Below, piece after piece: positions 8,896 through 15,135 of a stretch of 26,135 nt of DNA. Numbering within the stretch: position 1 is the stretch's first letter; each line of letters opens with the position of its first letter. Both the position numbers and the translations under genes were made by a program. This stretch comes from an uncultured Bacteroidota bacterium (lineage in GTDB: Bacteria > Bacteroidota > Bacteroidia > Chitinophagales > Chitinophagaceae), in NCBI GenBank assembly GCA_903912435.1, contig CAIWHI010000059.1:1-26135 (forward strand). Direction: 5' to 3'. The notes below the pieces were generated by a model. The model did not search any database, was not told the origin of the DNA, and saw only the letters and a program-made list of their open reading frames with translations.

Positions 8896-9036
8896 ATGCC
8901 CCATTTTTTGGAAAATACTATTTTAGGGAAATGGGGCAATGTTATTGCTGCAAATTGTTGATTTATAATTACATGTGCTTTTTCGTAATTTCCCATCATT
9001 GCCCCACATTGCCCCAATTTGTTAAATCAGAATTTC
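8896..9036. repeat. 140-bp direct repeat, copy B
   Basis: Same orientation and same order of motifs as 8232-8371: GCCCCA...TGGGGCAA inverted pair, AT-rich middle, two TTGCCCC motifs, then AATTTGTTAAATCAGAATTT. The copies diverge mainly in the AT-rich middle, and the homology ends a few bases past 9036. Confidence 0.75.
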
Positions 9037-9226
9037 CTGCCTCGTCCTGATTTTAGTTGACAAATCGTCTTTTATCAGGCACAAAGATTGGACAAAATGA
9101 TGAGTTGGCCTTAGAAATTGTAAATATGTGGAAAGATAATCAGGGTTAATAAATGGAAAGAAATTCATAAATGGACAAAGCCTGGGAGTTCAAACACCAT
9201 TTTTCACCAGTAAATCGGTATATACA

Positions 9227-9868
9227 CTATTCAATTTCCTTAGGTAGGGAGTCCTGCCTGGCATATGTGAGCCGGGCTATTCGCTCTGTACGGTGGTAGC
9301 TATCCAGACCTGCGCAGGTAATAGTACCAGCTTTCTCCAGGTCTACAAAGCCATCAGGCATCAGGGTATCTGCAGGTATGGACACATAGGTTATTTCTGC
9401 AAGAATCATAATGGTGCCATTTAGTTCTAAATCTATTTTCTTCCTAAAACTGGCACCTATTTTCACATGGCTCTCGGCTACAAATGGTGCATAATAACCC
9501 GGAAGATTTTCCTCAGTTAGGTGAGTTGCATCAAATTCGGATATATTTTCGGGATAACGGGCTGATGTTTGGTGGGTTGCCTGATAAAATTCTTCACGTA
9601 CATGATTCACTGTAAATATCCTGGTAGCCAGTATATTATTGAGGGTATGTCGCTCCACCGAATCCGGACGAATAATAAATCCAAATAATGGAGGATTGGC
9701 ACCAATATGAACAAAAGAATTGAACACTGCCAAATTGCTTTGACCACTCCTGCTTCGAGTACCTATTAATGATAAGCTTTTAAAGCCCCCTAATGAATTG
9801 ATGAACATTGCCCTGTATCGCTGTTCAAATGCCAATATATCCTTACTCCTGTATTCTATTCTACTCAT
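9227..9868 (-). CDS. Flavin reductase-like (FMN-binding split-barrel) protein
   Basis: 213 residues from an ATG at 9868. The sequence fits the flavin_reduct / FMN-binding split-barrel family: a TRSRSGQSNLAVFNSF segment near residues 37-52, then ANPPLFGFIIRP, then a T..NI..T..FTVN segment, and near the C-terminus LDSYHRTERIARLTYAR. Family members bind FMN and usually reduce free flavin with NAD(P)H or act as small flavoenzymes; the actual substrate here cannot be read from sequence. The length is about normal for the family. It lies 83 nt downstream of the DUF2805 gene on the same strand and has no obvious promoter of its own, so the two may be cotranscribed. A cytosolic location is inferred from the lack of a signal peptide. 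Confidence 0.88.
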   Translation of the reverse strand: MSRIEYRSKDILAFEQRYRAMFINSLGGFKSLSLIGTRSRSGQSNLAVFNSFVHIGANPPLFGFIIRPDSVERHTLNNILATRIFTVNHVREEFYQATHQTSARYPENISEFDATHLTEENLPGYYAPFVAESHVKIGASFRKKIDLELNGTIMILAEITYVSIPADTLMPDGFVDLEKAGTITCAGLDSYHRTERIARLTYARQDSLPKEIE

Positions 9869-9951
9869 ATTTGCTATAGCACTTGGTATTAACTTGTTTA
9901 GTCTTATTAATTGTTAACCTTTTTGATTGGCCTGCTGCTACAATTACACTT

Positions 9952-10263
9952 CTAATTTCTTTTTGAAATTTTATTATTAGAAATTGCCCTTTGCCTATCG
10001 CACTTAAAACGGTCAATACCTTCTACCCGTGTTTTCTGGTGTTTGGTTTTACAGGCCTCTACCCTCATGCGCCATAATTTATAAGACCTGAACCGGAGTT
10101 CCTGCTTCATTAATTTGCGTACGCCACCCTCGCTCAGTCCAAACTGGTAGTATATAGCATCAAAGGGTGTACGGTCTTCCCAGGCCATTTCTATGATTCG
10201 GTCAATATCTTTTGCAGATAGTACTTCTACAATTGTTTTCAAATCCCTATCCTCATCAATCAT
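9952..10263 (-). CDS. DUF2805 / TIGR03643 family small basic protein
   Basis: 103 residues from an ATG at 10263. The frame is open to a TTG at 10332 (126 residues), which directly follows an in-frame TAA. I prefer the ATG because TTG starts are rare in Bacteroidota and the extra 23 residues lie outside the conserved region, though a -7 element ending near 10352 would also fit the TTG. The family signature is clear: DIDRIIEMAWEDRTPFDAI, then QFGLSEGGVRKLM, then a YKLWRMRV segment and a basic tail with ...RFKCDRQRAISNNKI. The helical, HTH-like first half with a basic C-terminus suggests nucleic-acid binding, but the function is not established. Relatives often sit beside photolyase/cryptochrome or flavin genes, which fits the neighbouring flavin reductase (recalled context, not checked). 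Confidence 0.85.
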   Translation of the reverse strand: MIDEDRDLKTIVEVLSAKDIDRIIEMAWEDRTPFDAIYYQFGLSEGGVRKLMKQELRFRSYKLWRMRVEACKTKHQKTRVEGIDRFKCDRQRAISNNKISKRN

Positions 10264-10351
10264 ATAAGCTATGGGTGATGGTAAGTCGCTGTAATAACAA
10301 TAATTTTCGTTGTAGGATTCCGGATATTCCAATTAGCAGATATTTGTTTAA

Positions 10352-10383
10352 CAAAATTACGATTTTATTAAACAGAATAACAA
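10352..10383 (-). promoter_or_regulatory. Bacteroidota-type promoter for the DUF2805 / flavin reductase pair
   Basis: On the minus strand TAATTTTG (10352-10359) matches the -7 consensus TAnnTTTG, with a TTG (10381-10383) 21 nt upstream as a -33 candidate. Confidence 0.5.
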
Positions 10384-10448
10384 TTTAGATATTGAATCTA
10401 GTGATAGTGGTATTGGATTTTGGTGAATGGCCAGATTCATAGAACTTA

Positions 10449-10500
10449 TTTCGCAAACGGACGCTTGCAAGTAATAGGACAGAGCGGACGCTCGTACCAG
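10449..10500. repeat. 52-nt REP-like element, copy 1 (degenerate)
   Basis: Two adjacent hairpin-like blocks, GCAAACGGACGCTTGC and AGAGCGGACGCTCG, joined by AAGTAATAGGAC. A better-preserved copy lies at 12841-12893 in the same orientation. Here both stems carry mismatches. The roughly 330-nt stretch 10333-10664 otherwise holds only the promoter at 10352 and the hairpin at 10598. Confidence 0.8.
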
Positions 10501-10597
10501 TTTTAAGTGGGATGCACGGACCGGTTTCAGGTAGGATTAAGGAAATTAATTGGGCTTGGGAAGGATGAATGCCTTCAAAGAAAGAGTTTTATTCGTC

Positions 10598-10630
10598 GTT
10601 CCGGATGTCCCTAGCGGAACATCGCGGAAC
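10598..10630. repeat. Long imperfect hairpin downstream of the lipoprotein gene
   Basis: Outer stem GTTCCG/CGGAAC and inner stem GATGT-CC/GG-ACATC with one bulged G, one mismatch and a TAGC loop. It lies 35 nt past the stop of the minus-strand lipoprotein gene and has no T-run, so it resembles a REP-type element or an mRNA 3'-end stabiliser more than a terminator. Confidence 0.55.
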
Positions 10631-10664
10631 AACAAGACCCTGTTCTTTGTTACTGAATTTCCCT

Positions 10665-11579
10665 CTACCACAAGGTAATTTTCTGTTCCTTATATTGGCT
10701 AAGTATTTGTTGGGCCTTTGTCATATTCTTTTGCTGCAAGGCATCAAAGTAAGGCTTTAAGCGCTTTGTTGTATTGCTTTCAGGGTATTTAGTAAATAAA
10801 TGTTCGTAACCTTTCAAGAAATAATCTGTTATGTACTTACCATCCCAATCTATTGCAGGTGTATTATCCTCTCCCATCATCAGCTCAGTAAGGTAAAATT
10901 GGTATTTGCCCATAACCTCGTCCTTCATAACAAAGCCGGGATGGGCATTTGAAAAACGTTCCCACCATACTGCACGGTCGGCCAATGTGGTGATAGGTAT
11001 TAATATTGCTCCATCATCACCATACCTTTCACTGTCTTCAATGGCCACCCTTTCCAGGTAATCTTTCATTGAAGGAGACACCAGAGTGGAGAACCACTTT
11101 TGTATACTGTCACGGTCTGCATTTACGTACCAAGCCCCTTCAGATGATATAAATTTAAAACCATTTGCTTTTAAGGTGGCAATAAGTGCAATCTCTGATG
11201 GCAGTATTGCTTGCTTTTCTGGGATAATACTGTCGGTAGGCCAATAATCAATATACCTAATTTCAAGACTATTAGACAGGCGTCTGAAATAATGGTCGAA
11301 GAGGACATAGGCACTATCATTAGTGGCTGCATCTGTCTTTGCAAATAGGGATTTGAACTTTGCAACGGCCTTTCCACAGTTGGTTGCATCGCTAGTATCC
11401 AGAGTACCCAAAAATGCAGAATAAGCTTCAATTTGTGGTCCTGCCTTTTGTGGCGACTTATTGATACTAAGGTTTATACTGTCATTTGTAGTTGAGTTTG
11501 GCTTATTTGCCAGCTCTGTATGATTGCTATTACAACCCAATAAGGAAATACACAGGACACCGAGGATAAATTGTTTCAT
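10665..11579 (-). CDS. Putative lipoprotein of unknown function
   Basis: 304 residues from the ATG at 11579, which gives a lipoprotein signal: MKQFILGVLCISLLGCNSN with lipobox LLGC at residues 13-16. The longer frame to 11615 starts at a TTG that overlaps the -7 promoter element, so I reject it. After a short Asn/Ser/Thr-rich linker comes a soluble alpha/beta-looking domain with many charged residues, including ISSEGAWYVNADRDSIQKWF and a Trp-rich RAVWWERF segment. The last 40 residues (GYEHLFTKYPES...KPYFDALQQKNMTKAQQIL) look like a helical hairpin, perhaps TPR-like. I do not recognise the family. The Cys after the lipobox predicts attachment to the outer or inner membrane. It appears monocistronic. 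Confidence 0.85.
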   Translation of the reverse strand: MKQFILGVLCISLLGCNSNHTELANKPNSTTNDSINLSINKSPQKAGPQIEAYSAFLGTLDTSDATNCGKAVAKFKSLFAKTDAATNDSAYVLFDHYFRRLSNSLEIRYIDYWPTDSIIPEKQAILPSEIALIATLKANGFKFISSEGAWYVNADRDSIQKWFSTLVSPSMKDYLERVAIEDSERYGDDGAILIPITTLADRAVWWERFSNAHPGFVMKDEVMGKYQFYLTELMMGEDNTPAIDWDGKYITDYFLKGYEHLFTKYPESNTTKRLKPYFDALQQKNMTKAQQILSQYKEQKITLW

Positions 11580-11612
11580 ATTGATTAATGAAGCCATAAA
11601 TAAAGCTACGTA

Positions 11613-11620
11613 CAAATTTA
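11613..11620 (-). promoter_or_regulatory. -7 promoter element for the lipoprotein gene
   Basis: TAAATTTG on the minus strand matches TAnnTTTG and lies 33 nt upstream of the ATG at 11579. No convincing -33 TTG is seen. Confidence 0.4.
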
Positions 11621-11775
11621 GGGCTGAAAACTAATATCGGGCATTTAGTTATTGTAATCTTCTCTGCATTTGCTATCAATGAATTTTACGATACCTCAAG
11701 TATGAATACCCAGTTAGATTCCATGCAGTAAACATGCCTAATCAACTCTCGAACATATACAGGGCCACTCTATAC

Positions 11776-12243
11776 CTAAATCTTAACTGGAACAAAAAAC
11801 AAAATAGAATCAATATGCAGGTCATAATTTAATGAATTGGTTTTCAGAAGTGTCCCTATTGCATTTTTAAGCAGCATCTTTTCTATATCACTAATATATA
11901 CACGTCTATTTTGGGCTAAAATGTGATGTTCAGTATGATTAGGGCTACTAAATCTATTATTTGTTGTATCACTTATTGCATCACCTTCATAGCCATATCC
12001 ACCACCCTTATTATGATTTGCAAGCAGATAAATCCGTTGCCCCTTATTTAGTTCGCAAAATATTGAGTATTTGCCAATTCGGTTTCTCAATTCAATATAA
12101 TTACGCCCTTCAAAACCACAATGAAAGACACGAATATTTTGACCATCTTTTGTATATGCTAGTATTGGACTATTAATGCAAAGAGCATTGAGAAAACAGG
12201 GAGCGATTATTAGACAAAAAACTGCAAATATGTTTTTGCGCAT
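11776..12243 (-). CDS. Small exported protein of unknown function
   Basis: 155 residues. The N-terminus MRKNIFAVFCLIIAPCFLNA is a plausible Sec signal peptide, cleaved around residues 20-23. The mature part is about 130 residues and contains a Gly/Tyr-rich turn (NKGGGYGYEGD, near residues 78-88) and His-rich NHTEHHILAQN, and ends FFVPVKI. The mature part has only two Cys, in the CGFEGRNYIEL and CELNKG regions, which could form a disulfide. I find no known family. The gene has its own -7 element about 70 nt upstream. It shares orientation and size class with the next gene upstream, but no sequence similarity is visible between them. Confidence 0.75.
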   Translation of the reverse strand: MRKNIFAVFCLIIAPCFLNALCINSPILAYTKDGQNIRVFHCGFEGRNYIELRNRIGKYSIFCELNKGQRIYLLANHNKGGGYGYEGDAISDTTNNRFSSPNHTEHHILAQNRRVYISDIEKMLLKNAIGTLLKTNSLNYDLHIDSILFFVPVKI

Positions 12244-12311
12244 AAAAATGATTGTCCCCTAATTTTTGAATCTCAGATGAAGACTATATTGTAGGTTATT
12301 ATTTAATCTCG

Positions 12312-12319
12312 CAAAAGTA
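12312..12319 (-). promoter_or_regulatory. -7 promoter element for the small exported protein gene
   Basis: TACTTTTG on the minus strand matches TAnnTTTG, about 69 nt upstream of the ATG at 12243. The -33 box is not evident. Confidence 0.4.
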
Positions 12320-12374
12320 GGTAAATACGTTTAGAGTTAATTATGAACAGATGGAAGCTTAAACCTATAAAGGT

Positions 12375-12728
12375 TCACTCACACATAATGCCTGTTCCAA
12401 CAACTTTACCAGTCTTATCAAACCTAATAACAATATAACAGTTATCTGTCACCATGATGCTATCCATCTGGCAATTTCTCCCATAATTATAGGTAAATGA
12501 GATATCTTCGGAACCAGAACATAAACCATTTGGCTTACCAAAAGTTTCTAAAATTGAAGATGTGTCCCATAACATTTGCAGCCGCATATTGTATATGTTA
12601 TAAAAATCATCCTTAGTCCTGTGACAACCTAAAGAATCATTTCTCCAGGCTTGTGAATTTCCACTGGGCATAATATTAAATGAACCAAGAAATAGCAATA
12701 AAACTAGATAGCCTAATGTTTTGTTCAT
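12375..12728 (-). CDS. Small exported protein of unknown function
   Basis: 117 residues from the ATG at 12728, which starts the signal-peptide-like MNKTLGYLVLLLFLGSFN. A GTG seven codons upstream (12749) is possible but sits almost on the predicted transcription start, so I prefer the ATG. The mature domain has four Cys (GCHRTKDD, GLCSGSED, RNCQMDS, DNCYIV) plus one at the C-terminus (MCE). The segment SSILETFGKPNG followed by SFTYNYG and IVIRFDKTGKVVG resembles the layout of SmpA/OmlA (BamE-like) small periplasmic proteins (helix, 'GKP', then beta strands). The match is too weak for a firm call. It is probably monocistronic. Confidence 0.72.
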   Translation of the reverse strand: MNKTLGYLVLLLFLGSFNIMPSGNSQAWRNDSLGCHRTKDDFYNIYNMRLQMLWDTSSILETFGKPNGLCSGSEDISFTYNYGRNCQMDSIMVTDNCYIVIRFDKTGKVVGTGIMCE

Positions 12729-12759
12729 AAATATTGACACTTGCTTCACTCCCCATTTT

Positions 12760-12767
12760 CAAATATA
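12760..12767 (-). promoter_or_regulatory. -7 promoter element for the small exported protein gene
   Basis: TATATTTG on the minus strand matches TAnnTTTG, 31 nt upstream of the ATG at 12728. Confidence 0.4.
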
Positions 12768-12840
12768 CATCATTGAATGGTATAGCACCCACATCATCTA
12801 TGGTCGAGGAGATAAATCCATTACAATAGCTAGTCGTCTC

Positions 12841-12893
12841 TTTCGCAAGCGGGACGCTTGCAAGTAATAGGACCGAGCGGACGCTCGGACCAG
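12841..12893. repeat. 52-nt REP-like element, copy 2 (intact stems)
   Basis: Two perfect hairpins: GCAAGCG-GGA-CGCTTGC and CCGAGCG-GA-CGCTCGG, joined by AAGTAATAGGA. It is a direct copy of 10449-10500. It lies between the terminator of the T9SS gene at 12972 and the promoter at 12760. A 94-residue open frame across it (12676-12960) is spurious. Confidence 0.82.
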
Positions 12894-12913
12894 TACCCCT
12901 ATTTATGTAAAAC

Positions 12914-12947
12914 AAAAAAAGGAACTGAACACTAGTCCAATTCCTTT
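12914..12947 (-). terminator. Terminator of the T9SS protein gene at 12972
   Basis: On the minus strand AAAGGAATTGGAC pairs with GTTCAGTTCCTTT (13 positions, two of them G-U) around a TAGT loop, followed by TTTT. It lies 24 nt past the stop codon. Confidence 0.75.
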
Positions 12948-12971
12948 TCTTTAACCCCAAAAGCGGGTAAA

Positions 12972-13841
12972 TTATAACTTGATGAATTTCTTAGAATATA
13001 CCTGGTCACCTGCGGTCAACCTTACATAATACATACCTGGTGTGCTTACTGCAACTGGCAATTGGTAATCACCAGCCTGCTGGGTAGTATTGTTTACCAT
13101 TGTGCTTACTTCCTGGCCAAGGATATTGTAAACGCTTACGCTTACATTCTGGTCGTCAGAAAGATGATAAGAAAGTACTGATGCATCATATACAGGGTTA
13201 GGATAAATGCTCATACCAGATTCGTCGCTTACTTCTTCTATTGCTGATGGACCTGTGTGTACAGTACCATTAATCAACAAATTCATAATCTGCATATTAC
13301 CTGTAGTGGCTGTAGCATTAAAGCCATAAACCCTGAACTTGAGGGAATAAGGATAGATAACATTGAACGCGGTTGTCCATGTACCTGTTGCCATACTATC
13401 GCAAGTACCAGAAGCAAATGGAGTTTGGTTTGAACCCTGGTTAATCCAGGTAGTACCACCATTAACACTGTATGCGAAACGAGCTGATTGGGCACCAGTA
13501 TTTGAATGGCGCAAATCGGCACTAAAACCAGTAACATATAGTCCGTAACCTACATGTGGAGTAACAGTTACCTGTATAGCTTTTGTAGTATCAGAATAAG
13601 TGGTAGAACTGATGAAACCCCTTGTAGAGAAACCATTGGTACATGGTGATGATAGTCTTAATGCACCATTCACACGGGTAAGTGTGTCGCAACTAGCATT
13701 TGGGGCAATCATGTTCATTACACCACCAGTATCGTTGGTATAAGAGATAATCTGACCATGGGCTTTGTTGCCGACTGATGTTGTGGCCAAGAAAATTGAT
13801 AGGCCAAATACTGTCTTGGAGAATGTAGATTTTAGCTTCAT
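12972..13841 (-). CDS. T9SS type A sorting domain-containing secreted protein
   Basis: 289 residues. The signal peptide covers about residues 1-29 (hydrophobic VFGLSIFLATTSVGN, likely cleaved after AHGQ). The middle, about residues 30-195, is a beta-rich domain (SADLRHSNTGAQSARFAYS, GTTWINQGS, YSLKFRVYGFNA) resembling the jelly-roll domains that often accompany T9SS tails; no catalytic motif is seen. The C-terminal sorting domain starts near residue 210 (SGMSIYPNPV), continues with VSVYNILGQEV and ends MYYVRLTAGDQVYSKKFIKL, a classic type A signal. It has its own -7 element and a strong terminator, so it is monocistronic. Its place next to the nuclease operon may be coincidental. The function is unknown; it is predicted to be surface-attached or released. 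Confidence 0.9.
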   Translation of the reverse strand: MKLKSTFSKTVFGLSIFLATTSVGNKAHGQIISYTNDTGGVMNMIAPNASCDTLTRVNGALRLSSPCTNGFSTRGFISSTTYSDTTKAIQVTVTPHVGYGLYVTGFSADLRHSNTGAQSARFAYSVNGGTTWINQGSNQTPFASGTCDSMATGTWTTAFNVIYPYSLKFRVYGFNATATTGNMQIMNLLINGTVHTGPSAIEEVSDESGMSIYPNPVYDASVLSYHLSDDQNVSVSVYNILGQEVSTMVNNTTQQAGDYQLPVAVSTPGMYYVRLTAGDQVYSKKFIKL

Positions 13842-13881
13842 ATTAGATTGTTTGTTTTATTACTATTTACCTTTTTGCAAC

Positions 13882-13889
13882 CAAAATTA
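13882..13889 (-). promoter_or_regulatory. -7 promoter element for the T9SS protein gene
   Basis: TAATTTTG on the minus strand matches TAnnTTTG, 40 nt upstream of the ATG at 13841. Confidence 0.42.
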
Positions 13890-13994
13890 CCTCCATATTA
13901 TGTAGAAATGAACAGGAGATGATTTTTATGTTACCTAATAAGGTAAAGGTATAAAAATCTATCAAACTAATATTAAAACCCGACAATATTATTT

Positions 13995-15038
13995 CTATTT
14001 ATTCACTTTATCAACCAAATAAACCAGTACCGGGAAGTGATCGCTATAACCATTGTCCCATACCTGCGAAATAGTATAAGATCTGTGTGGCAGGCCCTTA
14101 TCCTTGCCCATCTTATTGATTAAAAAGGGCTTGTTGAATATCTCGGCACTATAGAAACTCCATTTGTTATTATTATTTTTCAAAAAAGAGCCTGTTAGCA
14201 TTATCTGGTCTATCAGGTTCCACTCTCCCCTAAAGTTCTCGGTGCCAATACCTTTTTTATAAATATTTATCCATGGGTTATAGATATCTGTAAGGCTTGT
14301 TTCTTTTTTATCTGCCTTAGCTTCCAGTCCCTTAAGAACACCTTCACTGTTTGGATTGTCATTCAGGTCGCCCATAACCAGTACTTTGGTATCAGGATTT
14401 ATTTTGTGCAGGGAATCTATAATACGCTTATCAACCCCGGCAGCACACAGCCTGCCTGGCGCAGATGCCGCTTCCCCACCCGCCTTAGATGGCCAATGAT
14501 TCACCAAAATATGAACCGTATCACCCGCAAGAATGCCACATACATACAATATATCCCTTGTAGGCCTTTTCTGGCCTAGAGTTTCTAATGGTACATGCAG
14601 GGGGCGGCTACTTAATACTTTAAGGTATTTAGGGTTGTAAAGGAGGGCTACACTTATTCCCCTTTCATCGGGGGTATAAAACCAGGCGTACTGGTAATTC
14701 CTGCTTTTAAGTTCTGGCTGGGCTACAAGGTCTTTCAAAACCCTATCGTTTTCCACCTCGGCCATGCCTATAAGTGCTGCACCATCGGGGGTTTTATCAG
14801 TTCCCAGTTGTTCAAAAACCGTGGCTATATTGTGTAGTTTTTCGGTATATACCTGAGTATTATTATGGTAGGGACCATTAGGTGTAAAATCCTCATCAAA
14901 TTTATTAGGGTCGTGGATGGTATCGAAAAAATTCTCCACATTATAAAACCCGATTGCCATTACCTTATAGTTGCCCTGGGCACTGCAAAAGTTACTATAA
15001 AATAAAAATGCCACTAATAATAACCTGTATATCATCAC
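13995..15038 (-). CDS. Secreted endonuclease/exonuclease/phosphatase (EEP) family nuclease
   Basis: 347 residues. A signal peptide covers residues 1-20 (YRLLLVAFLFYSNFCSA|Q). The EEP fold spans nearly the whole mature protein with its catalytic motifs in order: FYNVEN (N33), GMAEVEN (E94, metal ligand), DERGISVALLY, NHWPSK (catalytic His region, about 188), GDLNDNP (Asp/Asn pair, about 223-229) and SDHFPV (D333, H334). All key residues are present. Proteins of this type are Mg2+-dependent phosphodiesterases; secreted Bacteroidota members are probably DNases, though phosphatase activity cannot be excluded. There is no T9SS tail, so it is periplasmic or exported by another route. It is the last gene of the minus-strand operon, 97 nt after the PLD-like gene, with no clear separate promoter. 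Confidence 0.93.
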   Translation of the reverse strand: MMIYRLLLVAFLFYSNFCSAQGNYKVMAIGFYNVENFFDTIHDPNKFDEDFTPNGPYHNNTQVYTEKLHNIATVFEQLGTDKTPDGAALIGMAEVENDRVLKDLVAQPELKSRNYQYAWFYTPDERGISVALLYNPKYLKVLSSRPLHVPLETLGQKRPTRDILYVCGILAGDTVHILVNHWPSKAGGEAASAPGRLCAAGVDKRIIDSLHKINPDTKVLVMGDLNDNPNSEGVLKGLEAKADKKETSLTDIYNPWINIYKKGIGTENFRGEWNLIDQIMLTGSFLKNNNNKWSFYSAEIFNKPFLINKMGKDKGLPHRSYTISQVWDNGYSDHFPVLVYLVDKVNK

Positions 15039-15135
15039 TTATCTTTTATGCAAAGGAATTAAATTGTAAGCAATAAGCCTTAATCAATCAAAAATGTAAC
15101 CTAATGTTCACTTTGACTTATGTAATAATTAAGGA

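Larger units (their letters stand above)
7987..9226. other. Gene-poor intergenic region packed with REP-like hairpins and repeats
   Basis: About 1.24 kb between the terminator at 7951 and the flavin reductase gene. The only open frames (8094-8288 plus, 8829-9017 minus) run through repeated, palindromic DNA and lack family resemblance, so I call no gene. It holds a 140-bp direct repeat, a 32-nt inverted repeat, a 131-bp MITE-like element and several short hairpins such as GTCCCTCCGGGAC (8218-8230) and AACCCCGCTGGGTTT (about 8563-8577). Bases 8361-8400 carry a loosely periodic GAATTT motif. Bases 9040-9226 show no clear structure beyond a short CCTGAT/ATCAGG inverted pair near 9046-9080. Confidence 0.7.

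Noticed and set aside
8829..9017. 62-residue open frame on the minus strand
   Set aside because: It overlaps an inverted-repeat arm and the second 140-bp repeat copy; the composition follows the repeats, not a protein.
8232..9036. Possible CRISPR array because of several repeats with regular motifs
   Set aside because: Only two long direct copies exist, unit lengths and spacers are not uniform, and no cas gene is present.
9046..9152. Possible gene fragment on the plus strand ending in a TAA near 9150, with a 30-codon open stretch
   Set aside because: It is too short, starts right after an in-frame stop and matches no family I can name.
10569..10760. 63-residue open frame on the plus strand
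   Set aside because: It spans a hairpin and the antisense of the lipoprotein gene's 3' end, with no recognisable product.
12676..12960. 94-residue open frame on the minus strand
   Set aside because: It reads through the terminator hairpin and the intact REP-like element and overlaps the start of a better-supported gene.
12972..13841. Inclusion of this T9SS protein in the nuclease operon
   Set aside because: It has its own -7 element in a 153-nt gap, a separate terminator and no nuclease-related motif.
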